Of a stretch of 36,838 bases of DNA, positions 20,526-35,100 are shown in pieces (the stretch's first letter is position 1; every line of letters begins with the position of its first letter). The notes under the pieces are model-generated. The model did no database searches, was not told the DNA's origin, and saw only the letters and a list, made by a program, of their open reading frames with translations. Both the position numbers and the translations under genes were made by a program. This stretch comes from Fonticula alba (lineage: Eukaryota > Opisthokonta > Rotosphaerida > Fonticulaceae), in NCBI RefSeq assembly GCF_000388065.1, contig NW_009242972.1, positions 2,273,733 through 2,310,570 on the forward strand, in the 5' to 3' direction.

Positions 20526-23500
20526 CCCCCCCCTTCCTCGTCTTTGCCCTTCCCCACTGACGGCGAGCAGTGTGGACGCTGCGCGTGCGGTGCGCTCCGG
20601 CGCGAGTCTCGTCTCGGCCTTGGCATACCTGTCGCCAGTCCCCCTGTCGCGGGTGGTGGACTCGCCTCTGGCCGGCGGGTCCGGTGCCGCGCAGTCGCTG
20701 CTCCCGGCATTGAGCCAGCTTCTGGAGAATCGGCCGCACCCGGTCGGGGCGGAGCTGCTCCTACCGCAGGATGAGGTGCGCTTTCCCCCCCATCACCCTC
20801 GGCTCTTCCTCTTCTCCTTCCCTCCGCCACACCCAGCCTCCCTCTTCTCTCGCTGCTCCCTTCTCGATGTCACCTCTGGCGCCCTGGCTAATCGTCACCT
20901 CCTTTCGCCCTTGCTTCCTGGCCCCTGCCACTGGGCTCGCCTGCAGCTGGATCGCCATGCTCTCATGGAGCGGCGGGGCTTCCATGCCCTGGCGGCGGCC
21001 TCCAACGCCGCGGCTCTCGTGTCGCACCTCCCCCCGTCGGAGCTGGCTGAGAGTCAGGCCTCGCGAGTGGTCTCGACTCGGTCCTCGAGGTCGTCCTCGC
21101 TGTCGTCCTCGCGGTCGTCCTCCTTCTCCCTCGGCCCGTCGGGGCTGGGCGGGCCGGGCTTCGCGGTGAATGCCCCGGGGGCACTCCATCCCCCGGGGCT
21201 TCCGGCCCCGGCGGTGGCGGCCACCCCGGCGCCGCTGCCCGAGCTCCCGGCCGAGGAGGTGGCCGCCCGGCAGGCGGCCCTTCGGGAGCACCTTGCCCGG
21301 GCGGTCTGCTCTTCGGGCCGGTGCGTCAAGCCCGGCCCCTGCGACCCGGCTGCCTGCCCGACGGATCACCTGGCGGTCGATGCCCTGGAGTTGGTGTTTA
21401 GCTGTCTGCTCCTCCGGCGGCTGGACATCGGCCCGCTGCGTGGCGGTGGGCTCGGGTCCTCCTCGATGGACGATCTGTTCGATGACCCGCTGGGCCAGGG
21501 GCCGCAGTCCCAGGCACAGCGCCAGCAATTTGTCAGCCCGCCATCCGGGGCCATCGCCATCATGGCGGTGCTGGGGGAGTTGCTGGGCCAGCCGGCCAGT
21601 GACCCGGGTCGGTCCGGGGCTCCCCCGCCGGCGGCCACCAGCCCCGGCATCCTGCATGACGAGACGGAGGCCGGGCGCCTGAGTCGACTGGCTGGCCTTT
21701 GCCGGGAGCTGTCCTGGCGGCTGACCGCCGTGCAGCAGATCGTGGCCGGCGGCGAGGACGCCGACACCGGTGGCGAGGCCCTGGCCGCGGCGGCCGCCGA
21801 GTCGGGCGGCTTGCTGCCGGTCCTGGCGGCCTCGCCGCGGAACCTCATCTCGGCCTCCCTGCGCGCTGGGCACCTGGACTTGGCCCTGTGGATCCTGTCG
21901 GCGACGTCGTCGGGCGGCCCGGGCGGCTCGGCCGGCGCGGTGCCGGGCTCGCCGCGATCCAGCCTCGTGGAGCTGGAGGCTCACTCGACCGTCGGCCAGG
22001 CTGCCCTGTCCCACCGGCTGACGGCGTCCGGTGCCGGCGGCGTGGCGGCCCATGCCTCGGAGGCGGCGCTGACGCTGCTGGAGCAGGCACGCGTCCACAC
22101 CGAGGCGGCTCTGACGGCCACCGATCGCGTGCGTTCTCCCAGGGTGGAGGGGCGGGGCGGGGGAGATCTTCCATTGGCCGGGTGCTGGCCGCCTCGTGTG
22201 CATCGACTGCTTGCGCTGACCTTCCCTTTCCCTGCCGGCCCGGGGTCTTGCGTGGACGATGGCGCAGGACGCCTCGAGGGCCCTGCTGCTGGAGGCGCGG
22301 CGGCTGCTGACCCAATTGAAGTGCCAGTTCCTGCTGAGCGAGCAGTATGGCTCCGAGGTGGAGGTCGCCCGCGAGGGGAGCGACTTCTTTGAGGGCATCA
22401 CGCCGGCCGCCCTGGAGGCCGCGGCGGCCGAATACTGCCCCCGGGCGTCCGGGGATCTGGTTCGGTGCGCCGGGGATCTGCCCCTGGCCCAGGACTTGGA
22501 TCTGCTGGTGGAGCAGTGTCTCCTCTTCCTGGAGTCCGGCCTGCCGGGGCTGGATGCCGAGGAGGCCGACGGCCTGGCCGGGCCCGGGGCAATCGCCGGG
22601 CAGGCGGCCCCCTTGGCGCCGCTGCTGTCGCGCTGTCTGGACATCTTCCCGCTGCATGCCCTGAGCCCGGCCCTGCGCCAGGAGCAGTGGCGCGTGCTGG
22701 CCGGCATGCGTCGGGCCCTGCTGGCCGCCTCGGAGCTGAGCCAGACGTCATCCGCGCTGCCGGAGGCCAGGTCGGCCGCCGGCGCCGGTGCCGCCACCGA
22801 CGATGACGACGGCGACGACGACGACGACGCCGCCGGCCACCAGGCCCATGGCGACTCGTCCTCCGGGCCGGGTGCCACCACCGGGCCAAGCATCGACCTG
22901 CCCGGGCTCAACCGCCTGGCGGCGGCCCTGCTCAGCTACCCGGCCCGGGTGGGCTTCGGCGATGGCCCCCTCGGGGCCGGGCGCAACTCGGCGGCCACAT
23001 ACTCGCGGCACATCTCCGCCGTGGCGAAGCTCCTGTCCTCGGAGCTCCGCCGGGCCGAGGAGGACCCTGGCAGCCAGGCCCGGCGCCTGGATTTGCTGAC
23101 CATCCGCAATGTGCTGTCCGCCGGCCCGCGCTCCACCGCGCTCACCCTGCTTCTGAAGGGCGAGAGCACCGCGTCGCAAAGTCTCGGTGCGTGTGCCCTG
23201 GCTGTGATGGCGGCCTTCTTGATCCGTCTCTTCTCCCCAATTGCCATCCCTCGCTTGTTGCCTTGCTCGGCCTGCTCCGGCCATTTGCCCATTGCTCACC
23301 GTCCCTCACCCCCCGACCGGCCGTCATGTTCGGTTTTGTCCCCCCCCCCCCCCCCCCCCGGCGCTTCTCCTTTGCCGCGGGCTTGCACACCGCCGGCCAC
23401 ATGCGTGGGGCCAGGTCGGCTTTCCTCCGTCTGTTGCCTCTTCTTTTCTTTTTCCCCCCCGTCCCGCCCCTTCGCCCTCGCTCTATCCCCGTCCCCAGCT

Positions 23501-24224
23501 GGGCGGGGGCGGGTGTGCGAGGGCGTGGATGAATCGCACATGCGGTACTCAACTCGCCGTGCGTAGGCCCCGGGGTCCCCGGAGGCGAGAGATCCCTCTC
23601 CCCCCCCCCCCGATGGCGGGGGCTTCGAAGGTCTTACATGGAGTCCGGGAAGCCGGCCCCCCTTTTTGCCCCCCCCCCCCCCCCCCGCCCCGGCCCGCCG
23701 GTGTTTGCGCGCCCGAAGCCGACTCCCTCAGCCTGGACCTGGTGCAGGTGGTGTCCATGGCCCTGGAGTCCCGGTACCCCGGCGACCCGGCGAAGCATGC
23801 TCGCGGCGGGCCCGAGCTGAACGGCACTTGCGCCGGGACGCCCGCCATGGCTTCGGTCCCCACCTCGGGGCCGGTCAACCTGTCGCTGGTGACTCCGGCC
23901 CCGGGGGAGACCCTCGTCCCGGGGCCCCTGGCGCTGGAGCTGCGCTCGACCGACACCATCGGTGGCGTCCTGTGGCTCCTGCTGCGCACCCTCGGGTCGC
24001 TGGGCCTGGCGGAGGAGGTGGCGTCCATGCGCTCCGGCCCCGGCTCGTCCGCGTCGCTGGCCGGTGCCGGCCCTGGGGCCGTGCCGTTGAAGGACGCGCT
24101 GTTGCTGCCGGCCGAGCGCATCGCCCAGCTCGCTGGTGACCATGCGCGCGGCTCCGGCATCGCCATGCTGGTCCGTTGCCCGGCCCCCTTCATTGTGTCG
24201 CCGCCTCGCCCCACTTGTGGATTA

Positions 24225-24278
<54 letters not shown>

Positions 24279-26100
24279 GGGTGTGCCTCTCTCCTCCTCG
24301 CCGGCTCGGGGCCCAACAACCTGCAGTTCCCCGAGATCCTCGCCATCCTGACGCACGCCGGCCAGGTGGTCTTCCGGGCGGATGTGGATCTGGTCCACCT
24401 GCTGGGCGGCACTGCCCCCTCGATGTCCACTTTTTCGGAGGCCATTGCCCGGTGCGCCAGCCTGGCAACCGACTTCCTGGCCGGGCGGCTGGCCGTTCTG
24501 GTGGACCTGCACAACCTGATGATGCTGCATGCGCATCTGGTGGCCGGCCCACATCAGTGTGCGTATCTTCTTGCCCCCGCCTGCCGGGGCCGGGCGATGC
24601 AGCGAGAGGGCAAAGGCCAGACAACATCCCCCCCCCCCCCCCCCTCCCGCTGCCACCTTCCTGCCCCTGGTGCCTCAGCCCACTGGTGCAATGGCGTGCC
24701 CCGGTCCTGACCTCCTTCTCCCCTGTGGCCATGTCCAGGCCCCACCCTGAGCGACCTCGAGTCCTACAAAGCGCGGATCCTGTACAGCGTGGGGGACTTC
24801 CACTCGCCGGAGTTGCCCTTTTCCTCGGTGTCGACGCGCATCAGCGCCCATGCCGTGCAGGTGGCCCTGCTTAACCTGGCCATTGGTACGCCGGCAATCG
24901 CCGCGCCTCCTGTGTCTTGCCTCTGGCGTCCTCGCGGTGCCTTGTCCTGGAAACTCAGACGCCCCCCCCCTCCCCCCCCGCTTTCTCCGCCGCCCCCTCG
25001 TCCAGTGCTGGATCACCGCGCGGCCCTCGGCGCGGCCGCCGACCGACTGCCCTTCTTCCTGACCGTCCCCCTGGGGCTGTGCACGCTGACCGAGGGCACC
25101 GCCCCGCTGGGGGTCTGGTCCACCGCCGGGGCTGAGACCTTCGCCGCGGTGGACATCGAGTCGGTCCGGGCGCTGGTGCGCTATGTGCACGCGCACGCGC
25201 ATGTCAGCTTCGAGGTACGCCCGGTCCCCTCGTCCGGCCCTCTCGGCCAATGGGCACCTTTGCCGCCTCCGGGCCTGCTCCGATGACGCGCCACCACGCC
25301 CGACTGACCCGCCGGCCGGCCTCATGTGCCATCCGCCCCTTCGCCAGACCAAGACCGTCTTCATTCCGGAGCTGCTGCTGCAGGCCCTGTCCGAGGCGGT
25401 GCAGCTGTTTGACGCGTCGCGCACGCTCCTCGGGCCGGCGGCCAGCGGCGATGAGCATGGGCCAGACGGGCCGCCTGGGCCCATGGCCGGGTACTTCCAG
25501 CCGGCCGACCCTCTGGGCCTGGCGGCGCAGCTGGTCTTCCGGGTCCTGTGCCACCCGCACCAGGGCCCGATGGACTTGCTGCCGGGGTTGCTTGCGGCCA
25601 CCGGGGCCCCGGGGGCCGGGCTGCTGGCCGCTCCGGCGGATGTGCTCCTGGCCCCGGAGCCCGGCCGGCCGGTGGCGCTGCTGCCGGCCGGCGGGCGTCT
25701 CGGGCGCGATGTCAGCCTGCGCCTGTCGCGCCTCCCGGCGGCCGGGCTCCTGCGCCTGCAGGATGCCTCGCTGCCTGGGGATTTCATCTGGGTGTCGGAC
25801 TTCCCGACCCTGCCGTCCGAGCGCGTGCGCCTGCTGGTCCCCGCGTCGCGGAGCATGCTCCTCTCACGGGACGCCCCGCTGCCGGATGCCCGTGCCAAGT
25901 CCACCGAGCTGGCCTCGCGGTCGGTTGACTCGCCGGAGGCCGGCGGCCTGGCCATTTCCCTGACCGGCGAGGTGGCCAGCTTCTTGCTGTTCCGCGCGCC
26001 GCGGGCCTTGACCATCTGGCTGATCTTGCGCATTGCCCTGACCCTGGCCGAGCAGGTGGCGCGGGCCGAGGCCACCCCCGGGGAGGATGCCCCTGCCACG

Positions 26101-26142
<42 letters not shown>

Positions 26143-29100
26143 ACCACCACCACCTTCGACCGGGCTCTCTCCTCGTTGTCGATGTCCCTGCGGCCACGGA
26201 CCAGCGGGCGCGGTGATGCCGACCCGGCGGAGGCGGCCGCCCGGGCCGAAGACCTGGCCGTCTGCCGGGATCTGGCCCCCCTGCGGCGCCACGTCCGCAT
26301 GGAGCTCATCTACCCGCAGCTGTCGCTCAAGGACCCGGGGCAGATCGGCCTGGCTGCGCTGGCCACGGCCCAGCGCGAGCGCTCGACCCCGGCCGAGACC
26401 AAGGCCGCCGGGGCCCCGGCCGACGTGGGTCCGGCCGGGTCGCTCAATGCCCTGCTGGAGCAGTCCGGCGTGGGCCGGCTGCTCCCGCGCGAGTCGGCCC
26501 TCGACGCGGCCATCGCACTGTCGCTGCAGCCGGCCCCGGGCGCGGGCAACCCCGGCCCCGACGGGTCCGGCCCTGTGCCCGGGGATGGCCTCGGGTCGGT
26601 CCTCGGAGCGGCGGCCCGACGCCAGGGCCTGGCAATGGCCGGTGCCTCGGCCGGGCAGATCTCCTGGCGCGAGGGCCGTGATCACTGGCAAAATGACGCC
26701 GACGCGCCAAATTGCCAGGGCTGCAAGCAGGCCTTCAACATGCTCCGCCGGCGGCACCACTGCCGCGCGTGTGGCTTCCGTGCGTGCTCTCCGCCACCGA
26801 TGTCCCCTCTCTTCTTGCCCTCTCGTGCCCTCGGCTTCCTGCCACCCCGGGCGGCTTTGGTCGGCTCCCCTCGCGCCCCCCCCCCCCCCTCCCCCCTTGT
26901 GCTTGCCCTTCTGACCGCCTCTCGTCCCCCTCGCGCCATGGCGAGCAGTCTTCTGCGACCAGTGCTCCAACCAGAGGTGCATCATCCCCGGCATGCCGGG
27001 CAACATGCCGCCGCAGCGCGTCTGCAATGCCTGCTTTGCCCTGGTGCAGCAGGCCAACGCCGCGGCGTCCGGGTCGCGGGCCGCCGAGCCGGCCTCTCCC
27101 GCTCCGGGCGGCATGACCGGCGCCGGGGCCGGGGTGGCCTCGCCCTTCCGCATGGTGGATGCGGTGCGCACCCGGGCGTCGACCATTCTCGGGTCGCCGG
27201 CCGGGCCGTCGGGCGGCGCCTTCGCCGGGGGCGCCGGCGGCTCGGGCGCCACCCCCGGCGCGCCGGGAGGCGGGCCCGCGAGCGCGGCCGGTGCCACCAC
27301 CCCGCGTCGGCTCAAAACCGGGTCCATCCTGGGGATCCCGACCGGGCGGGGGGCTCCGCCGAGCGCCGGGCCTCCGTCGGGCATGGGCCCGGCGGCCGGC
27401 ACCAGCGCCGGTGCCCCGGCCGGCGGGCGCCTGCCCACCCTGGACCGGGCCGAATGGGGCGACATCCCGTCGGATGTCAGTGACGATGACACCATCCACT
27501 CGGACATCATCACCGAGCGGGCGGCCTGGCGGACGACCCTGCTCCAGGGCGGCCCGGCGGCCATGTTCGACCGGGCTCTCGGCCAGGCGGGCTCGCTGGC
27601 CCCCGGCGAGGAGTCGGATGCCGATGGCCCGGACCGCCATGCGGATGGCGACGGGCCGGACGCCGCTGCTGCCGAGGAGTCGGACGCCGCCGGGTCGGCG
27701 ACGGCCACGGGCCCGGCAGGCTCCGCCCTGTCGTCGGGCCCCGAGCGGCCCAGTCCGGCCGAGCGCCAGGCCCAGTCCGATGCCCGGCAGCTGCTGGTCC
27801 GCGACCAGGCGCTGTCCATGCTGGCATCCGGGGCCCTGCTGGTCCCGCCAACCGGCGGCCCCTCGGCCGGCGCATCGGACTCCGGGGACCTGGGCCCGGC
27901 GGACTCCGGGGACCTGGGCACCCCGGCCATGGCGGCCGTCGCCAGTGCCGGGCATGATGGCAACCAGGCAACCCTGGTGTCGGCGGCCTACACGCCCGGC
28001 CAGCTGGCCCGGCTTGCGGCCCCGGAGCGGGCCATGCTCCGGGCCCTGACGCGAGGCCTCCCCCTGGGCCGGTGGCCCGAGGTCGCGGACGATGTCCTGG
28101 TCCGCGCCCTGGAAGCGGCGCCCCGGTCGCCGAATGCCCCGCTGCTGATCGCCCGCATGGCGGATCTGCGTGTACGTGCCCCGGCCCTGGCCTGCTGCTT
28201 CCGCCGGCCTGCCCTCCGGCCTGGCATTGCTCCTGTCACGCCGCTGGGGTCTTGTCTCGCTGGCTAACCCCCCGCCCCTCTCCTCCCCCCCCCCCCCCCC
28301 TGGGCCCCCTCTGTCCGGCGCACACAGCGCTCCGCCCAGCTGGCCTTGGACTACTTGCAGCTGTGGCAGACCCCGGCCGACGCGCTGAATGTCCTGGGGC
28401 CCATTCGCTCGGCCCTGCCCGGGTACATGGCGTCGACGCCGGCTCCGATCGCCGGGCCCGGCGACGAGGCCAAGCCCGACGAGGAGCTCCTGCGCGAGGT
28501 CGACGTGGCCTGGGCCCGGATCCGCGTATATGGGGCTATCATGGCGGTATGTGGCCCACCGGCTGGCTGCTTCCCTCCGCCGCCCTGCTCCCTGATGCCT
28601 CACGCCGCGTGTGCCTGGTCACTGACTTCGCCGCCTCCCCTCCCCCCCTCCCCTCCAATGGTCACCACTGCCTGTCCATCCACCCTCGCCTCGTCTCCTC
28701 CTCCTCCTCCTCTCTCTCTCGTTCGCTCGCTCATCCCCCCCTCTCCCCCCCCCCCCTGGGCGAGCTTCAGCTCGACTCCTCGATCAGCCGCTGGCAGGAT
28801 CTCCACCTGCGTGCTCGATCCGATCCCCGGGGCACGGTGCTGGATCTGCTGCACCGGTTCGGGCCGGCCGCCTTCGCAAACGCCAACCCCCGCCCAGCCC
28901 ACTCGAGCCGGGGCTCGACGCATGGTGCTGGCCATCGGCCTGGCATGGGGGACTTTGTCCAGTCCCTGCCCGGGCCCGGGGCCTCCAGGCGCGCGGCCGG
29001 CACCGGCGACGAGTCGGCCAATGCGTCGCCCCTTTTGCGGGATCACTACTGGCTGGAGCCGGAGTCCAGCTTCACGGTGTTCGGGCTGTGCTCGCGATTG

Positions 29101-32100
29101 GTGGTGGCCGCGCACCCGCCGGCCGGGGCCCTGCACGGGCGCATCTTCCAGGGCACCGACCCCGCGGCGGCCGGGATGCTGATGCACATGAGCCTGGCCG
29201 GGGTTGGCGGCCCGGGGGCCGGGGCCGGCCCGGGCAGCATCGAGCGCATGCGCTCCGACCTGTTTGCTGATGATGTGGGCTCCGGGCTTGGGCCCTCGGC
29301 CTCGGGGTCATCGTCCGGCTCCGGGCCATCGTCCTCCTCCTCGATGATGGCCGGGTCGGGCTTCGATGGCGACCCCTCCTCCGGGGATCTGGCCACCTCG
29401 ACCGGGGTGCTGGACCACTCGGAGTCGGATCCCATTCTGCAGGAGATCGAGCGCTGTGAGCAGAGCATGGCCGACCTGCCAGCCGGCGCGGTGTCCGGCG
29501 ACGTGCACTACGAGTATGCATGGCTGCTGCGGCTCATCGCCACTCACCATGTCCGGTGGCGACTCACACGCAGCCGGTCGTCGTACGCCGCCGGGCCGGA
29601 CCTCGGCCTGGTGGGCGACACCATCGGCGCGGCGGAGGTCCTGTCGTCGGTGGGCGCGCGCGCGGCGCTGGTCATCTGCTCGGTGCGCAATACTCGGGTG
29701 TTGTTCTTTTTTTTTTTTTTCCGGCCTTTGGCCTGCCTTTCTCCGGTGTCTAACCATGCCTCCCTCCGCCGCGCCCCCTCTGACACGGACTCACGCGGAC
29801 TCACGCGGACTCTCATGCACACGCATACGCACATGCACACGCACACGCAGCATCTTTACCGCACGTCCGCCACCCTGGTGGGCCGTTCCGGCATGGCATT
29901 GGTCCCGACCGTGGCACGGCTCTTCCTGGCCGAGTACATGCTCAACCATCTGGGCCGGGCCCTGCCGCTGGACTCGTACAAGCGCCTGTATGATGATGAT
30001 CGCGGCCGACGCATGGTGGCATCGCTGCGCGTGGCGGCCGCGGCCGCGGCCGCGGCTACCGCCACCACCCGCGGCTCGATGGCCGACGCGGCCACCCCAG
30101 CGGCCGACCCCTCCGAGGCTGGCGCTTCTGCCACGCCCGGCAACCCGGTGGCCGATGCCACCGGCAGCTCGGCTACCAGCAGCCCGGCCCTGTCAGCGTC
30201 CTCCTCGGTCGGCCTCGGCCCCGGGGCCAGTGCCACCTCCGGGGAGGCCCTCGCCGGTGGTGATGTCCCGGCTGGCGGCGGCCCTCCGTCGGCCGGGCCG
30301 GCCACGCAGCCCGGCTCGCCGACCGGGGCCGGCCCCACGACCGGGCCTCTGGCCGTGACTCCGGGCCCCCGGGCCTCCCCGAGCGGCGGGCGCTACTCCA
30401 CCGACCTGGCTACCCGTTGCGCGCATCTGATCCACCACCCGGACCTGATCCTGGAGACGCTGCTGATGGCGCGCGACATTGCCAGCGCCCAGCGCCTGCT
30501 GCTTGCCTTCCCGGAGTCCTTCTTCGGCCTGGACGAGGATGCCAGCTATGCGGTCAGCATGCCGGCCAGCACCGGGCTGTCGAACTCCCCGTCGCTGGCC
30601 TCGCTGTCGAGCCTGTCCAGCGGCGGCAGCGGGGGAGCCCGGTCCGGCATGGGCCCGGCCGGCGGGCCGCTGGGCGGGCACCATGCCCCGGCCGGCGGGC
30701 AGCACGCGCTGTACGGCCCGCGCTCCGGCGACCAGGACCCCGTGGGTGCCTCGCAGGCGCGCAGCCTTGGCCCCAAGGCCTCGCAGCTGGTGATCGCGTA
30801 TGCGGCCAAATCCGTGGGCATCCACAACTCGGCGGCCCTGCTGGACTCCGGGCCCCCGGCCGTCGGGCTGGCGGCCACGCCGTACTTCCGTGGCGACGAC
30901 CCGGAGTGGGACCTGTCCATCCGCGAGCGGTATGTGTACATGGCCCTGGAGCAGGCCACCGAGGCCGGGGCCGGGGCCGGGGCCGCCGCCGGGGCCGGGG
31001 CCGGGGCCGCCGGGGCCGCCGCCGCAGGCGACCCGGCCACCGGGCGCCCTGCCCCGCCGGATGTCCACCTGGCCAAGCGCATCCTCTCGCTCTTTGACAA
31101 CCCCCTGAAGGCGGCCTCCCTGTGTGTGGTGTTCGCGCGAAAGCTGGCGGTTCGGCTGTCGGCGGTGGCCGGGCCGGGGCCTGGGCCCGGGGCCCTGGCC
31201 GCCGCCCTGCTGGACACCCTCTCGCCGGACACCATCATCCTGACCATGCGGCAGCTGCTCTTCCAGGCGAAGATCTACCTCTCGCAGCCGCTGAGCATGA
31301 GCGTCGATTCGCCGGAGCAGACCCCCACCGGCGGGGTGTCCCCTCGGCCGGGGGCCGGCGCGCCGACGTCCTCACTCTCGGCCGGCCTGGCCGGCCTGGC
31401 CGGGGGCCATGTGGGCGCCCCTCGCGCCGCCCCGCAGCCGGCCCCCTCCGAGGAGGATGTCCGGTCGCTGCAGGCCGCAATGCGCCAGGCGTACCAGCTT
31501 TCCAGCCAGTGCGATGTCATGCTCACCCAGCTGGAGATGATCCGCACGCTGAATGGGGCCTTCCTGGCCGGTGCCGGCGGCCTCAGTGGGCCCGGCGACA
31601 GCGGCCGGCCGGTGCACCCTGGCGATGAGGATGAGCTGCATCTCCGGGAGCCGGGCGACGGCCCGGACCCGGTGGGCTGGGTCCGCCTCGAGGACTTGAC
31701 CGACGCCAGCCGTCTCCGGTGCGTGACGCGCCTGCCCGCACCGTCGCGCACTGCCCACTTCTCCTGCGCCCCGCTCGCCTCCTTCGCCCTGTCCGCCCGC
31801 CTCCCTGTCGCCCCTTCGTCGCCGCGCCGCTGTCCTCGTCTAACCCCCTCGGCTTCTGTGCGCCCGCATGTGTGTGTGAAACTACGCTGCCGGGCCCCGG
31901 GCACCCGGGCGGACCAAACAACAACGCAGGTCCCTTCGCGAGAAGCTCCTCCAGGCTGGGCGCTTCCGCCATGCGCTGCTCCTCACGTCCAAGGTGCAGA
32001 CGCTGCTCAGCGGCACGCCGGCCGGCGGGCTGGCCCAGCCGGGCAACCCCCGTGCCTCGCTGCTGAACAGTCTCGGCACCGAGACCATCTGGATGGAATG

Positions 32101-35100
32101 GGGCGAACGGGATGCCCGGGCCGGGCGCGTGTCGCTGGCTCGGTCGCGCTTCCGTCGCGTTCTTGGTATGTTTACCTCCCGGCCTAGACAGACGTCGCCC
32201 CCCATCGACAACCAGCTCGCACAGGCAGCCCCCTCCCCCCCCCTGTGCCCGCTGTTGGCGCGGGTGGGGCTCTTTCCTTCGATCCTGCGCGCGCCGCTCT
32301 CTCTCCCATCCTGTCTCTCTCTCTCTCTCTCTTTCTTCCCGTCCCTCGTGCCTGTGCCGTCATAACCCGTGCATATCACTGATCCGCTCCATCCATGCCC
32401 CGGCTCGCACCTCGAAGAACCCGACGACCAGCGTAGCACCCCGAGCCCGGCGGCCACGGACCGCGTCGCGCGTGCCCTCGAGGCGGCCCCCTGCCTCGGT
32501 GCCGCGCTCGGCCCGGCTGCCCCGGCCGCGCCCGGCCCGGCGCAAGGGGCCGATATCACCTGCCCGGAAACCATGGCCCAGAGCCTGGCTCTGCAGGCGC
32601 AGCTGGAGCAAATCCGCAAGGTCCAGGCGCACCTTCAGGCCGCCCTGCAGCCGGCCACTGTCGGCCCCTCGACCGCCTCCGCCACCAGCGCCGTGGTCGC
32701 AGCCCTCAAGGACTCGAGCGAGTGCGTCCCCCCCCCCTCCCCCCCCCCTCCGCCTGTGCCCTTCGATTGCCGGCTTGCCTGTGTGGTTGTTCTTCCTCGC
32801 CGGCCTCCTCCCCTTCCCCTGCCGGCGGTGGGCCACGGTTGCCCGGCTTCCCCTGATGACTGACTCGCCTGCTTCCCTCCCGGCCCCAGGCTCGTGCAGC
32901 TGACGCAGAATGCCGCGTCACGCTACGCCCCCGCCGAGGAGCGCCGGGTGTCCCGGTCCTCGAATCTTGACCGCGAGCGCTTCGACATGGTGGCCTCGGT
33001 GTATCGGGTTCGTGCGGCGGCCGGGCCCGGTGGCGGCCCCGGCGGCGGCAGCGGCCCCGGCAGCGGCCCCGGCCATGCCCATCACATTGGCCCGGGAGCT
33101 GGCAGCCTGCCTGGCAGCCTGTCCATCCGGACGTCCGGGCTCGGGCCCAGTGGCGATGGGCCCGGGTCGGCCAAGCTCGGGGCCTCGGCCGGCTCGGGAC
33201 CCGCCGCCGGTGGCCCGGCCACCGCGTCCAGCCTCACGGCGCTGGTGGCTCTGGCCGCCCGGCACAGCGTCTGGTCCAAGGCCATCGTGCACCTGGGCGA
33301 GCTGGCGCACCACCACGCCGGGCCCGGGGCCGTGACCGGGACCGGCGCCAGCACCCCGGTCGGCGCCCTGCCGGTGGACCTCGCCGGGGCCCCGCCCTCG
33401 GCCCATCAGTATCTCCGCCAGCCGGAAGCCGCCGAGTCGGTGCGCGGGCTCTTCGTGGATGTGGTCCTGCGTGCCTGCTTCCAGCGCGATGGCTCGGCCC
33501 AGAATCTGGTGGCCCTGATTGACTACCACTCGCTGGATGGTGCGTCCGGCTCTTGCGCCTGCCTCGCCCCCCCCCCCCCTCTTTCTCGTTCTTTGGGCAG
33601 GCAAAGGCCGGCAAAAGAACAACTCCCCATCACCCAGTGGAAGGACCCCTCGCCCCGCGGCGCCTCGCCATGCCTTGCCTTGCCTTCCGCCGGTCCGCGT
33701 CCCCTCCTGCTGACATGCTGCCCTGTGTCCCCTGCCCGTGGCCGCAGCCGACCACGAGGTCTTCCTGCGGAATCTCCTCCGCGCGGCCGGCGTGGCCCTG
33801 CTCGCCGGGTACAAGTACCACAGCCAGGCCATCTGGAAGGCCCCGGGCCCGGCGGACGCCGAGCGCGTCGCCTGGTTCGAGTCCATCGATGCGGCCAACA
33901 GCCTGCTGCGCCAGCGCCTGGCCCTCTTCGTGGCCTCGCGCGATTACCTGGCCGCCAGTATCACCTGCATCAAGCTCTTCCTGACCCCGGCCGCGCGGAG
34001 TTTCGACTTGGCCGAGGGGGTCCGGTATTTGGCCCTCTCACACCGGTACCTGCAGCTGGGCACCAGCGCCGCCGGTGGCAGTGCCGCCGGCCCGGCACCC
34101 GGGGCCGGCCTCTCCGGCGATGCGCAAGAGCCAAGCTACTCGCGCGCGCCGCTGGGCCTGGCCGAGGCGCTGGTCCCGCGCGCGGCCAGCCGCCACAAGG
34201 ATGTGCGTCCGGAATGCCGGGCTTCCCCCGGGCCCTGGCCCCTGCTCGCCCCTCGCCCCTCGCGCGCCTCTCCGCGCCCCCGCTGCCCTCTGACCTTTGG
34301 AGCACACCTGTCGCTTGCTTCGTCCCTTTTTCACAGAGCCTCCTCCTGCAGCGGGATGTGATGGCTGCCTTTGCGCGCATCGCCGCCAAGGGGGACTCCG
34401 CCGACTCCGATGCCGTGAGCCAATTCCTCCTGACCATGCCCATCCACCTGGGTGCCTTGGGCTTCGAGTCGCCCGGCATCATCACGCAGACCGTCCCGGC
34501 GACGCTCTTCCACCAGAAGGACCAGCAACAGGGTGCGCCGCTCTCGCCAGCCTGCACCCATCCCTCCGTGCCAGCTTCTGACGACCGAACACGCACACGC
34601 CCATGCACGCGCACGCGCACGCGCACAGAGGTCTGCCGGCGCCTCCTCTACTTCGGCGAGGCTCCCCTGGCCTCGCGCATCATCCAGCAGTACGGCCTCC
34701 CGGCGCGGCTTGTTTACGTGGACGCCATCCGCCTCATCATGGCGGCCCTGGGCACTGGCCCGATGGCCAAGGCGTTGGAGGCGGCTCGGAACGCGGCGCA
34801 GCACCGGCCTTCGGGCAGCGTCCACCCGTACCTGCACCAGGCGGCCAAGGCCGCGGCCGGGCTGAGCCCCTCCAATGCCCTGACTCGCATCGACCGGCTG
34901 ATTGCCGGCGTGCGGATCTTTGCCTCGGAGGCGGATCTGGACCACATGTACACCGCGGCCGCGGTGGCCTCGTCCACCGGCTTCCGCCCGGTGTCGGCCG
35001 GCGACGAGGGCCCCAACCCGCCGTCCGGCCGTAAGCCCCTCTTCCGGTCCATTACCAGCCTCAGCAGCGACCATGTTGCCGGCCTCAATGACCAGAGCGT

